From NCBI RefSeq assembly GCF_018294505.1, contig NC_057802.1:314702209-314766208 (forward strand): a stretch of DNA of 64,000 nt. The letters are read 5' to 3'. The stretch comes from Triticum aestivum (taxonomy: Eukaryota; Streptophyta; Magnoliopsida; Poales; Poaceae). Position 1 is the first letter of the stretch. Every line of letters starts with the position of its first letter. The notes beneath the pieces were generated by a model. It did not search any database. It was given only the letters and a program-made list of their open reading frames with translations, and was not told the origin of the DNA. Positions 10,510 to 22,065 of this stretch are shown in pieces. The position numbers were made by a program, and so were the translations under genes.

Positions 10510-12228
10510 TGTTGGGCAACGTAGTAATTTCAAAATTTTCCTACGCACACGCAAGATCATGGTGATGCATAGCAACGAGAGGGGAGAGTGTTGTCTATGT
10601 ACCCTCGTAGACCATAAGCAGAAGCGTTATGACAACGCGGTTGATGTAGTCGTACGTCTTCACGATCGACCGATCCTAGCACCGAAAGTACGGCACCTCC
10701 GCGATCCGCACACGTTCGGCTCGGCGACGTCCCACGAACTCACAATCCAGCAGAGTGTCGAGGGAGCGTCATCAGCACGACGGCGTGATGACGGTGATGA
10801 TGAAGCTACCGGCGTAGGGCTTCGCCTAAGCACTACGACGATGTGACTGAGGTGGATTATGGTGAAGGAGGGCACCGCACACGGCTAAGAGATCAATGAT
10901 CAACTTGTGTGTCTATGGGGTGCCCCCTGGCCACTAAAGGATGGAGGGAGGAGGAGGCCGGCCCTCATAGGGCGCGCCCAAAGCGTGGAGTCCTACTAGG
11001 ACTCCCTACTCCTAGTAGGATTCCACCTCCCACATGGAATAGGAAAAGGGGAAGGGAGAAGGAGAAGGAAGGAAGGGGGCGCCCCCTTTCCCTAGTCCAA
11101 TTCGGACCAGTCCATGGGGAAGGGGCGCGGCCACCCTTGAGGCCTTTCTCTCCTTTCCCGTATGGCCCATTAAGGCCCAATACGAATTCCCATAAGTCTC
11201 CGGTACTCCGAAAAATACCCGAGTCACTCGGAACCTTTCCGTTGTCCGAATATAGCCTTTCAATATATCGATCTTTACGTCTCGACCATTTCGAGACTCC
11301 TCGTCATGTCCCCGATCTCATCCGCGAGTACGAACAAACTTCGGTCATCAAATAACATAACTCATAATACAAATCGTCACAGAACGTTAAGCGTGTGGAC
11401 CCTATGGGTTCGAGAACTATGTAGACATGACCGAGACTCATCTCCGGTCAATAACCAATAGCGGAACCTGGATGCTCATATTGGTTCCTACATATTCTAC
11501 GAAGATCTTTATCGGTCAAACCGCATAACAACATACGTTGTTCCCTTTGTCATCGGTATGTTACTTTCCCGAGATTCGATCGTCGGTATCTCAATACCTA
11601 GTTCAATCTCGTTACCGGAAAGTCTCTTTACTCATTCCGTAATGCATCATCCCGCAACTAACTCATTAGGCACATTGCTTGCAAGGCTTATAGTGATGTG
11701 CATTACCGAGAGGGCCTAGAGATACCTCTCCGACAATCGGAGTGACAAATCCTAATCTCGATCTATGCCAACTCAACAAGTACCATCGGAGACACCTGTA
11801 GAGCACCTTTATAATCACTCAGTTATGTTATGATGTTTGGTAGAACACAAAGTGTTCCTCCGGTATTCGGGAGTTGCATAATGTCATAGTCATAGGAACA
11901 TGTGTAAGTCATGGAGAAAGCAATAGCAATATACTAAACGATCAAGTGCTAAGCTAACGGAATGGGTCAAGTCAATCACATCATTCTCTAATGATGTGAT
12001 CCCGTTAATCAAATGAAAACTCATGTTTATGGCTAGGAAACTTAACCATCTTTGATTCAACGAGCTAGTCAAGTAGAGCCATACTAGTGACACTCTGTTT
12101 GTCTGTGTATCCACACATGTACTAAGTTTCCGGTTAATACAATTCTAGCATGAATAATAAACATTTATCATGATATAAGGAAATATAAATAACAACTTTA
12201 TTATTGCCTCTAGGGCATATTTCCTTCA
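10510..12228 (-). repeat. Angela-type 5' LTR, complete
   Basis: It runs from TGTTGGGCAACG at 10510 to TTCCTTCA at 12228, 1719 bp. Relative to the other LTR of this element it lacks 5 bp at the position corresponding to 4087-4100, changing CACGTATATAAAGG to CACTAAAGG and removing the TATA-like core. The bases following it (GCTGG) cannot be checked as a target duplication because the other flank is deleted. Confidence 0.9.
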
Positions 12229-12387
12229 GCTGGGGGGGGGTGGATGAACAGTTCCCGGTGGGGGTGGATGAATAGGACCTCGTGGTGTTGCCTCTGGATG
12301 AACAGGACCCCGATCGATCGGGCCGGTTGGGGCTGTGGAGGCTGGAGGGGTCGACGGTGGAGATGAACAGTATCCCGTGGAGTCCCG

Positions 12388-12660
12388 TTTTGCGGTATGC
12401 CACACCCCTCCCGATGAACAAGACCCCCGTTTTGACCGTAGCGCTCCAACACAAGTCTGTTTCCTCCATTTTGCGGTACGCCACACCCGTCCCGATCAAC
12501 AAGACCCCGTTTCGACCGTAGGAGGTCCAACACAAGTCCGTTTCCTTCGTTTTGCTGTACGCCAGACCCCTCCCGATGAACATGATCCCGTTTCGACCGT
12601 GGCCGGTCGAACACAAGGCCGTTTCCTCCGTTCTACGGTACGCCAGGCCTCGTTTCCATC
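12388..12660. repeat. 81-bp tandem minisatellite, about 3.4 copies
   Basis: The anchor TTTTGCGGTAYGCC starts at 12388, 12469, 12550 and 12631, exactly 81 bp apart each time. Copies differ by scattered substitutions. Because 81 is a multiple of three, long open frames run through both strands, but they show repeat structure only and no recognised domain. It sits directly right of the copia element inside the CACTA span. Confidence 0.9.
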
Positions 12661-12691
12661 GGCTATTCCGTCCAAGCCGGTTGGCTCCCAC

Positions 12692-12749
12692 GCGTTCTGT
12701 TGCCTCCCGATGAACACGACGCATTCTGTTGCCTCCCCATGAACACGAC
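12692..12749. repeat. 29-bp direct repeat, two copies
   Basis: GCRTTCTGTTGCCTCC with the following CSATGAACACGAC occurs at 12692-12720 and again at 12721-12749 with two substitutions. It follows the 81-bp array and shares its CGATGAACA motif. Confidence 0.8.
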
Positions 12750-13029
12750 GATGACACAGTTTCTCCGTTCCGACCCAGCCATGTACACGAGCCCTGGCCA
12801 TACGTATGCGCGAGTAGGCGTTCAAGACCCTGCCCGTATGTACGTACATGGCCGTATTTTCTTTCTTGCACACTGGCCGTTTACGTATGTGTACATGCTA
12901 CGTGCGCGCCTCTACTACGACACGTGCACGCCTCTACGTCGACCAGTATGTACGTACACGTTCACGACCAGAATGACAACGCTACGTACGCTTCGACCAG
13001 GTGGCTCCCAACTGTCAGGCACTTCCTTC

Positions 13030-15880
13030 CGTGCGAAGATGTAGCTAGTGGGTCCCAGCAGTCAGGGGGCGAATCGTTTTTTTGCCCGGATGCACTTCCT
13101 TGCGTGCGAAGATGTAGCTGGTGGGTCCTAGCAGTCAGGGGGAAACGTTTTTTTCGCGAAATACGGTGGCCCGTCCAGTGGGCCCCTGCTGTCGGGTGGA
13201 GGAATAATTATTTTGCACGTAATAAGGAGGCACTTCCTTGTGGCCGTCGTGGACCCAGCTGTCAGCCTCTCCACGTACAGTACTCTTCTGATGGAAGTCG
13301 TTCCTTGACCAGGTTGACCACGCCGCGCCGAGAGCACCAGGGCGGTGGACGACGGCGAGGCCTAGGAAGGGGACGACGCGAAGCCGGGGAAGACGCGACA
13401 GCGGAAGCCCGCGCGGAGAGGAGTACGAGGGTTCACTGGTTCGGCTGCGGTGTGAGGCTGCCGTCGCCGCAGGGCCTGGCCAGCGGTGGGAATAGTAGGG
13501 CGGTGAGGCCTCCGCGGCAGCACAACCGGCCACGGGAGGCAGGAGCATGCGGCACGACCGGCGCTGCTTTGGGTGGCTGGAGCAAGAAGACCAGAGGTTG
13601 AAGAAGCACTATGGCCGTCGGATGGACATCGTACGGTCACTGGATCTAGAATCATTCATATTGACTAAGTTGACAAAGCACTCCATCCTCGTCAACTTAG
13701 TAGGCCCACAAGTCAGCCTCCCACCAAGGTGGGTCCCAACTAGCAGGGGGAGTATTCATTTTTTTGTGCATAAAAAGGAGGCACTTCCGGTGGGTCCGAG
13801 CTGACAGCGGGGGGAACGTTTTTTCGCGAAATACAGTGGCCCGTCCGGTGGGTCCTAGCAGTCAGGGGGGAAACATTTTTTCGCCAAATACGGTGGCCCG
13901 TCCGGTGGATCCCTGCTGTCAGGTGGAGGAATAATTTTTTGTGCGTAATAAGGAGCCAATTCCTTGCGGCTGCCGTGGACCCAGCTGTCAGCCTATCAAC
14001 GTACAGTACTCTTCTGATAGAAGTCATTCCTTGACCATGTTGACCATGCCGCGCCGAGAGCACCAGGGCGGTGGACGACGGCGAGGCCTAGGAAGGGGAC
14101 GACACGGAGCCAGGGAAGACGCGGCAGTGGATGCCCACGCGTAGAGGAGTATGAGGGTTCACTGGTTCGGCTGCGGTGTGAGGCTGCCGTCATCGCAGAA
14201 TAACAGGGGGTGTGGGTGAGTAGAGGGATGGCCTGGCCAGCGGTGGGAGTAGTAGGGGGCGGTGAGGCCTCTGCAACATCACAGCCGGCCACGGGAGGTA
14301 GGAGCACGCGGCACGACCGGCGCTGGTTTGGGCGGCTGGAGCAAGAAGACCAGAGGTTGAAGAAGCACTACGGCCGTTGGATGGACATCGTACGGTCACT
14401 GGAGCTAGAATCGTTCATATTGACTAAGTTGACAAAGCCCTCCGTCCCCGTCAACTTAGTAGGCCCACAAGTCAGCCTCCCACAAGGTGGGTCCCAGCTA
14501 GGAGGGGGAGTATTCATTTTTTTCTGCGTAATAAGGAGGCACTTCCGGTGGGTCTGAGCTGACAGCGGGGGGAACATTTTTTTGCGAAATACGGTGGCCC
14601 GTCTGGTGGGTCCCAACAGTCAGGGGGAAACGTTTTTTCGCAAAATACGGTGGCCCGTCGGGTGGGTCCCTGCTGTCAGGTGGAGGAATCATTATTTTCC
14701 GCGTAATAGAGGGCACTTCCTTGCTGCGGCCGTGGACCCAGCTGTCAGCCTCTCCACATACAGTACATTTCCGATGGAAGTTGTTCCTTGATCATGTTGA
14801 CCACACCGCGTTCCATTGCATGCATGCGTCCATGGGCGTGGTGCGTCCCCACTATCAGCCTCTCACGTACATTCATTTTTCGATGACTCTCGGTTGTTGA
14901 CCACGTTGACCACACCGTGCCGAGCGCACCAAGGCCGGTGGACGACGGCGAGGCCCCAGACTGGAACGACCCGGAGATGGGGAAGACGGGGCAGTGGAGT
15001 CGCAGATGGAGAGGAGTGGGAAACTTGACTGGTTCGGGTGCGCGGCAGCATAGCCGCGGTGCCGCCCACGGGAGACAGGAGCAAGAACAGAGGTTGAAGA
15101 AGGAGCACGGCTGTTGGATTAACATCCAACGGTCCAGCTGCTAGAATCATTTGTTGATTAAGTTGACAAAGCCCTGCGTACACGTCCGCTTAGTAGGCCC
15201 ACAAGTCAGCCACCAAATTTGACGGGTCCCAGCTGTCAACGGGAGGAATAATTTTTTTCGCATAACAAGGAGGCACTTCCTTCCGTCCGAAGATACAACC
15301 GGTGGGTCCCAGCTGTCAGGTGGAGGAAACAATTTTTTAGCTTAATAAGGAGGAACTTTCCTTGCGTGCGACCATGGACCTCATGGGTCCCAACCGTCAG
15401 GCTCTCCACATACAGTCCTCTTCCGACGACTCTCGTTTGTTGACCACGCCGCACCGAGCACAGCGAGGCGGTGGACGACGGTGAGGCCCCGGACGGGAAC
15501 GACTCGGAGATGTGAAGATGCGGCAGTGGAGACGCAGATTGAGAGGAGGAGAAGGGTTATAACTAGTACTGGTGCGGCGTGGGGCTGCAGTCGGTGGAGA
15601 ATAACATGAGGTGTGGAGGGGTGGAGGGATAGCCTGGCCGGTGGTGGGGTAGCGCTTCGCAGCGATGCGTGCTAAGCAGAGCTGCTAGCCGCCGGAGGCC
15701 GGACCAGGCAGTCCCGGCGATGCTGGAGGAAGAAGACGCGAGATTGAAGGTGCATGTCGGCCGTTGGATATAAATCCAATGGTTGTGGATGTCATAATCA
15801 TTTGTTGACCAAGTTGACAATGCCCTGCGTAGGCTTCGACCTATTGGCCCACATGTCAGCCTGCAAAAATGTGGCATATA
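13030..15880. repeat. Long tandem repeat, four diverging units of 650-760 bp
   Basis: The anchor AGCAAGAAGACCAGAGGTTGAAG or its variants begins at 13581, 14340, 15080 and 15727 (spacings about 759, 740 and 647). Each unit contains in order a GTGGCCCGTCCGGTGGG block, a CAGCTGTCAGCCTCTCCACGTACA block, a TTGACCAMGTTGACCACGCCGCG block and the anchor. Units 1 and 2 are very similar, 3 and 4 progressively diverged. Within a unit the GGGGGAAACGTTTTTTCGC block is itself repeated. Overlapping ORFs on both strands are by-products of GC-rich repeats. Presumed CACTA internal or subterminal sequence. Confidence 0.85.
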
Positions 15881-17330
15881 TTTAACCCATGTTTTCTAGA
15901 ATGTACAGTCCATTTGCTAGGCTGGGTGAACAAATAATTTCGCGTCAATGCGGCACATTTATATTTTCTAAGAAATCCCAGCCCATTTGCACTTCCTTCA
16001 AATACACGAATTAGCTGGGCTCGTTATATATATAATGTTATGTTAGAAGGAGCAATTAATATCAAAAAATAAACCGGAGAGGCACATTTTTTATATACAT
16101 AATTAACAAATTAGCAAGTTATTGCTCAGAATAAAAATGAGCGCGTTATTATTACACTGGTCCTTAAAATCTTCGCAAGCTTTTGTACGCAATCACCAGG
16201 ATTTTCCTTGCCTGTGAGTTAAAAACATCCAGGATTTTCCTTGCCAACTTCTGTTAAACATTTACTTTTATAAGTTAATAACACGTGGGATGTTTTTATA
16301 ATGTATATATAAGTCTCTAAAAATATACGATAATAGTAATAATATAAATATATAATGTGGTTAAAAAAATACATTGGGCTGCCGATCTTTAAGAAAAAGC
16401 CCATAGGCCGGTATGGACCTCAAAAAATAAGTTGAAACCACTATCACCATATGTCGTGGGCTACGCATGTTAAAATACAAAACCTAGGCCTAGCTGATAC
16501 TTGTTCGCCCTCTGGAAAAAAATGATACCAGATCCCCGAGCGAACTGGATTAAAGAGGGGGCCGGCGGCACGACTGAAGAAGCACATCAGGAGCGATTTT
16601 TTTCCTCTGCACCATACAACTTGTATTTTTAGCCTCCCAGTCCGTGGTGGACAAGCAGCCCATTTGCTGGGCGGGCCAACCTACAGAAACCAGCACTCAA
16701 TTTTTCATCAAGCCCCAAAAACAACGCAGTACTATGTTTGTTTTGAGGCCGAAAACATTATGGCAGGGGTTGAGCGGGGGAGGGGGCAAGACAGAGCAAA
16801 AAGATTAAAAAGAGCTGATGCGCCGTTGCTACCCTAACAAAGCAGGTGCAATTCTTCTCGGGAAGAAGGTGTGTCGTTGACACCCACACGTCACATACCC
16901 CACAGTAGGCATACTAACAAGTTCACACACAAGTACAACAGAAAAGGCAAACATTCGTATCAAACTCAGATTCACAGGACACGTTCATATTCATAGCCAA
17001 CATTCACTATCAACAACTCAAAAGATTCATATATACACAAGTTCAGCATGTCTATGGATCCAAATGATTGATAGATCACACAACAATATTCATAGATAAT
17101 TCACAAAAAGATTCAGATATACAATTGTTCAGTATGTTTATGCATCCAAATGATTGAGATCACAACCAATATGATCCATGGACGAAGTTTAATTACCTAG
17201 GGTACAAACTAGTAAATGGTGTTCAGTCGGAGGTACTTCTTGCTAAAATTAATGCTTGTACGAGTAAACTTTCGAGTACATAAGAGGCAGCACAGACAAT
17301 CTGAACTTTGCTTGTAGGTTTATCCTCAAA
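15881..17330. other. AT-rich CACTA interior without recognisable gene
   Basis: This stretch is AT-rich with short duplications such as CAGGATTTTCCTTGCC at about 16198 and 16231. I see no ORF with a familiar motif, no MITE ends and no LTR. Confidence 0.5.
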
Positions 17331-20300
17331 TAGTGGCCTCGTGCCGAGGGAGGTTTGAGCAACTTGGCCACTACTTATATCCAACTAGTTTACAGGCTCA
17401 TCTTGGTCCTGTAGCTCGCCAAAATTCTACATTGCAGATGAGAAAGGAGGCAGTTGAAAAAATGAACCACCCAAATTTTTTGTGCAGTTCAACTGAAATG
17501 GAGCATCCCTGGCGTGTATACTGATTAAGTGCCAGATGAATATACACGTCAACCAACTTGTCTGGAATCTTTAGACTCCATGCCATACAGTTCGCTACCA
17601 TATCTGCCGATAACCAAAAGGCACAAGTTGGGACCAAAGACTGGTCTGTGTTTTTCTAGGCTATGCACCAAGCAATATTTTTAGCGTTCACTCTCCTAAT
17701 ACTTGGAGTTTGACAACTGGTCGACGCCGGTTGATACTCGAATGAATATAGGCACTTCTTGTTAACATCGATGCTTGTTTGAGTGAACTTTGGAGTACAT
17801 AGCAGCAGCATAAGTATCTGTCCATCTGATCTTTTTGTGTAGTTCTACAGAAATCACCCAATGCAATGATTTTCCTGCGAGTTCAGGCTCCAAGTTACTC
17901 CTTTAAAAAATCGGCAAACAGTAGCACAATACCAAATTACCAATACATGACAAGCACAATAATCAGGATAAAGACCAGTACCAACCTGTGTGAGGTAGCA
18001 TATCAATTACTATTTCCTTTGACTGGAAGCCGAGATAAGCGAAGCGACTGACAACAAAGGAAGAAAGCAGGCCCAGATTAGCGACTGGCAGGAAAGGGCG
18101 GAAGCTGTCGAGGCAATGAAGCACCCAAAGTTTTTGTGCAGTTCCACCAAAATCGAGCATCCCTGTTGGCACATATATTGAGAGAGTGAGATTACTATAA
18201 TAGTGGTAGTTGATGAAACATACACTAACAAATAGAAGCACCCTCATTATCTTAATGGGTAAAGTTAGCAACATAGTAATCTTGCTTAAAGAGAGGTATT
18301 AGTTTATTTAATCAGTGCCAATTAGCTCAACACTCAAAGCATCGCCATGTATCATAGGTTGCAAAACTTTAACGTGCAAAGATAAAGGAGTTTCTCATGA
18401 CAGTAGCACGATACAAATAGAGATGACAGCAAACTAATATGGATGAAGGCCTTAGGCCCGTACCAACCTGAGGAAAAAAGCTTATTCATGTAGTCCCATA
18501 AGAGATGATAAAGCACTCACTGGAATCACTCAATAGTATATATTTTTGTGCACTTCAAATGTATGGTTGAAATCACTCTTGTTTACCAGTGCTGAGATTA
18601 TATCGAAAGATTATCAAGAACTTCCAGCAGAGTTAAAGCACTGGCTGGGATACAGTTCATTGTATTGTCTTGTGTAGTTCCACTAAAATGTATGATTGGC
18701 ATAACATGATCCCTGTTTGCACAAGTAGGAACAAGGTGAAACCTTCATTAGCTTAGTGAGAAAGGATAGAAAGACATTAGCATATTACTCTAACAGTAGC
18801 ATCAAATTCATGATGGACAATACACAAAATTTTGCCTCATTGAACCAATGGCAATAAATTGACATGCAAAACAATAGCACTATTATGTCATGACACTAAT
18901 AATATTCCCTCCCTGCTCCACCACATGATTCGCCTCCATAGACAAACATACACACGTACATGATTCAACATAGGGTGCTATTAAAGATTTGTTTAACTCC
19001 GACAGGAAAATTAGGCAGCAATAAATTAGTGGTACTTAAGTACTCCTAATTAATTAAGTGAGACAACAGAAGTGGAAGGGCTCCCTGGAGGATCATCTCA
19101 CATGTAAGGTAGTCGTTGCCGGAGCCCTTGAATGGCCTCGACTGAGGCCTCTGGCTTCAGCAAGATCGCCCGGGCACTGTTTATTCTTCTTCTTCTTCCT
19201 CTTCATTCTCTGTTTCTCATTCTCCTCACCAGTTCGTGAAACCAAGTACATGATTGGCCTTCTATTTTAGAATTGGTTTTGTCAGTAAGGGAGTACAAGT
19301 GTACTAGTAAAAATAGCATTTTTTCTCATGGCAGTCGCAAAATAGAGATGAACACATGCATTAAATATCATTCTTACCTAAAGGAAGGTTATGGTGCCAA
19401 TATGGATGATGAAGATTGGAACACAGACCTCCCTTTGTGTAGTTCAACCGAAATGAACCAACTGTTCCATTCTGTCATTCCAGTTAAACAACACAAAAGT
19501 CACTTCTTTTAAGAAGAGTTTTGTGCAGTGCACCAAAAGGTCACAACAGCAACCAAGTGAAATGGATATCCCTGTTTGCACAAAAAGCTACAGACGAAAC
19601 AGTCAAAGTCTCAAACAATTACAGGCAAAAACATTTGGCTAAACTTGTCATGGCTTATAACAGTGGCATGGCTTCATTTTTACGAGGGGCATTAGATTAA
19701 GAACAGCTAAATATTTGGTATAAGGGCATGGGAGAGTGGATGCACCAGCGTCCAACACCATGTACCTAAACAGGGGCATAAAGTGGTGATTCATAGTTTG
19801 TTGCTCCGAGAAACAAACATCCAAGAAACATATCTAGGTTGGTCCCATTTTTGTTCACTCTAGCCACCTACTCCTATGTGTGGATAGCAAATCTAGTCTT
19901 GGTCATACCACTGTGTACAGCGTTACCCCTATATTTCCCTTTTCGACCAAGAGACCGGTTGGATGACCAGTCTGTACTACTTTCACCCCCTTTCCTTCCT
20001 GTTTGTACCATTTCCGATGTACATACTAAATTCCCCCACCCCTACTTTATTTCTTGTTTGAACCAAGTACAAGATTCGACTCCATGAAGTAGCTTTACCT
20101 CTAACAATACAAGAAAAAAATAGGTGACGTTGGACCATCCGATCGAGAGGGGCTGAGAGGTAGAAAATGATGCACATGCAGCGACGTAGTGAGCTAGGGA
20201 AGTAGAGGTAAGGTGGTTTCGAAGGAAGATATACCTGAAGGTCGTCGGGATGTGGATAGGTGGGTGGCGGGAGGCCGGATCTGCCCACACTAGGGCAACG

Positions 20301-20595
20301 ACGAAGGGATCGGAGGACCTCCCGCGCCGGCGCTCGGCCAGAGATAATGGTGCGGCCGTCAGTGGGTCTCCTCCCTCGCTGTCGACGACGGCCTAAACGC
20401 TGCCCCTCCTTCCCTTCACCGGTGGAGGGGGATTCGTCTGGATCTGTAACCAGCGGTGAGGATAGAAAGATAGTGTTTTTTGAAGGGAGAAAGACAGTGT
20501 TACCACCCCTATCTTGTTTAGATCTAGAGAGGATGAGAGTGTGTGAATAGAGCAACCCTAGCAAGCAAGCGTGGAGGCTCCGGCCTATATATACG
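17330..20595 (-). other. Candidate minus-strand transcription unit with repeated exon-like blocks
   Basis: Seen on the minus strand: a TATATATA box at about 20584-20592, a first exon-like block ending in CTTCAG|GTATATC at 20235, and then blocks that share a motif whose plus-strand form is TTTTGTGYAGTTC followed by CAAAATG-like sequence (about 17480, 17832, 18132, 18545, 18668, 19434, 19520). Several blocks start after CAG at a GGAT (17508, 18162, 18712, 19571), and two end in CAG|GTTGGTAC (17986, 18468), one in TAG|GTAAGAAT (19378). The blocks at 17508 and 18162 encode similar peptides (GCSISVELHKKFGW and GCSILVELHKNFGC). No long continuous frame exists; it may be non-coding or decayed. Family unknown. 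Confidence 0.45.
20580..20595 (-). promoter_or_regulatory. TATA box of the minus-strand unit
   Basis: TATATATA is followed on the minus strand by GGCCGGAGCCTCC and, about 35-60 bp on, by pyrimidine-rich CACACACTCTCATCCTCTC, the usual arrangement of a plant core promoter and leader. It faces the repeated-exon unit to its left. Confidence 0.45.
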
Positions 20596-20748
20596 TAGTG
20601 GGGCAGTTTTCCTTTTTCACTCCATCAAAACAATCATTTAAAATTGTGTACTACGTGCCAGGTCACCGTTTTTTTAGTTGTTGATTGTTTTTTGAGATAG
20701 CTACCCGCTTGTTCCAAGTGGTGTCACGGCATGCATGCATGCGTTGTA

Positions 20749-20871
20749 CTCCCTCCGTTTCCAAATATAAGTATTTTTAGAGATTGCAACAAGTGACTAC
20801 ATACGAAGCAAAATATGTCTACATACATCCGTATGTTGTAGTCCATTTGAAATGTGCAAAAAGACTTATAT
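20749..20871 (+). mobile_element. Stowaway MITE (Thalos/Athos-like), right end missing
   Basis: It starts after TA with CTCCCTCCGTTTCC and continues with the AAATATAAGT...GTGACTACATACG...ACATCCGTATG...AAGACTTATAT body known from Triticeae Stowaway MITEs. It lacks the closing GGAACGGAGGGAG and second TA, so about 18 bp are deleted. Confidence 0.8.
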
Positions 20872-20971
20872 CGACTGCAGTGCTTTGATGTGTCGCGTCA
20901 ACTCGTACAAGACCGAGAAGTTTGATTACTACAACGCCCTCTCCCTCGTGGACTGAGCTCAGGTGCCTTAA

Positions 20972-21051
20972 CTGCACCTGCCTTTGGCTGCATGACAGGT
21001 GGGCCAACCACTTGTTGGGCCCACCTGTCATAGACGCAAAGGCAGGAGCAG
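20972..21051. mobile_element. 80-bp foldback MITE with TAA duplication (Tourist/Harbinger-like)
   Basis: The ends CTGCACCTGCCTTTG and CAAAGGCAGGAGCAG are inverted repeats, continuing inward as ATGACAGGTGGG and CCCACCTGTCAT. TAA is found at 20969-20971 and 21052-21054, the duplication made by Tourist/Harbinger elements. Almost the whole element would form a hairpin. Confidence 0.7.
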
Positions 21052-21054
21052 TAA

Positions 21055-22065
21055 GTCAATGAAGCTGCGTCCCTCCCTCGCGCATGAGTGGTGGCTGGCA
21101 GGACTAGTAGGAGCTTTCGCTACACGCTATCCCTCCCGCACGAGGTGGACGGACATGCAGCAGAGGATTCGATACTGTAGAAGTAGGAGTAACATCATTG
21201 TTCGTCTTCTCGAAGAGGCGAAGAGCCAAGCGCACCTCGAACGTGGCAGTTGCGAACGCTCGCGTGGCGCGGTGCCTTGGAGCACGCATATAGCCAGGCT
21301 CTTGCATGAGACAAAGTTGCTATTTGAGCCCACTATTGTAGTACTAGTACTTGCTAGTATAGCCCTGTAAATTGGAAAGGAGTATTTGCCTTTCTACAGA
21401 TTTCAATAAGTGACTAGACTACACCGCGTGCAGTACTCCCTCCCTTCCGGTTTATAGGGCTCAAATCTCAAATCTCATCAACCAAGGCATTTTGCGATTG
21501 GAGGAATGTATCTCGTACTTTACAAAACTACCCTAATTAAACTCATGCATTAATTACGTAGTGCTCTCGTTTTCCTCTCCGCCTTGGTCGCGGTGCACAA
21601 TATTGAGCACTCCTATATGACTAGCCGCTCTATCTACATCCGGGACATCAAAGCATCCGGGCCCGCGTGCCATCCACCAAATCACAGCGAGGTGCTACAG
21701 TCGAAACTCACCGGTCACCCCGGTGTGGCCGTCATGACCCGTCATATCACAAAACCCACAGCTTTACCAGCAGTGGTAAAGTGGCCTCGAAGTTGGACTA
21801 GGCGAAGTAACCATCATTTCACTGGAACGGTTGTTGAAGCCCTTTCTCCCCTTTCTTGAAGAAAACCTCACTCCAGGCTACTCACTTCTGCCATTTTTCT
21901 TCTGTACCGACGAAGGAAAGGTGGGCGAATCAGTGATGCTGCTATATTTTCATTCCAATAATTTTCTTTTTGCGAAGCACCGACCGATTCTCACAGCCTA
22001 TTCTTTTCCCGTTTTCATTGCGATTGTGGTTTCCTTTCGATTGCTTTTTGTTTGTCAGTTCATTG
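21055..22065. other. Interior DNA with no confident gene
   Basis: ORFs here lack motifs and overlap on both strands. At 21434 a CTCCCTCCCTTCCGG end resembles a MITE terminus, but no matching end was found. The last 200 bp are the upstream region of the gene model at 22066. Confidence 0.4.

Larger units (their letters stand above)
3772..12228 (-). mobile_element. Copia LTR retrotransposon, Angela/WIS/BARE type, degenerate
   Basis: Two direct repeats (3772-5387 and 10510-12228) flank minus-strand gag, protease, integrase and partial RT. Order on the minus strand is LTR, primer-binding region (10490-10509), gag, protease, integrase, RT, polypurine stretch (just above 5388), LTR. The LTR ends TGTTGGG...TTCCTTCA (plus strand) are those of the Angela/WIS/BARE group of Triticeae. 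By eye the LTRs differ at about 60 positions in 1.6 kb. Coding regions carry many stops, and the RT/RNase H part is far shorter than normal. Confidence 0.9.

Noticed and set aside
12388..15880. Long overlapping ORFs on both strands and regular repeats that could suggest a repeat protein or CRISPR-like array
   Set aside because: The ORFs follow from GC-rich tandem DNA with periods divisible by three or few stops. Repeats are directly adjacent without unique spacers, and the context is a plant transposon, so neither a CRISPR array nor a protein is supported.
19983..20564. 193-codon minus-strand ORF
   Set aside because: It crosses a good splice donor at 20235 and shows no domain or codon bias. 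I kept only its 5' part as a possible first exon of the repeated-exon unit.
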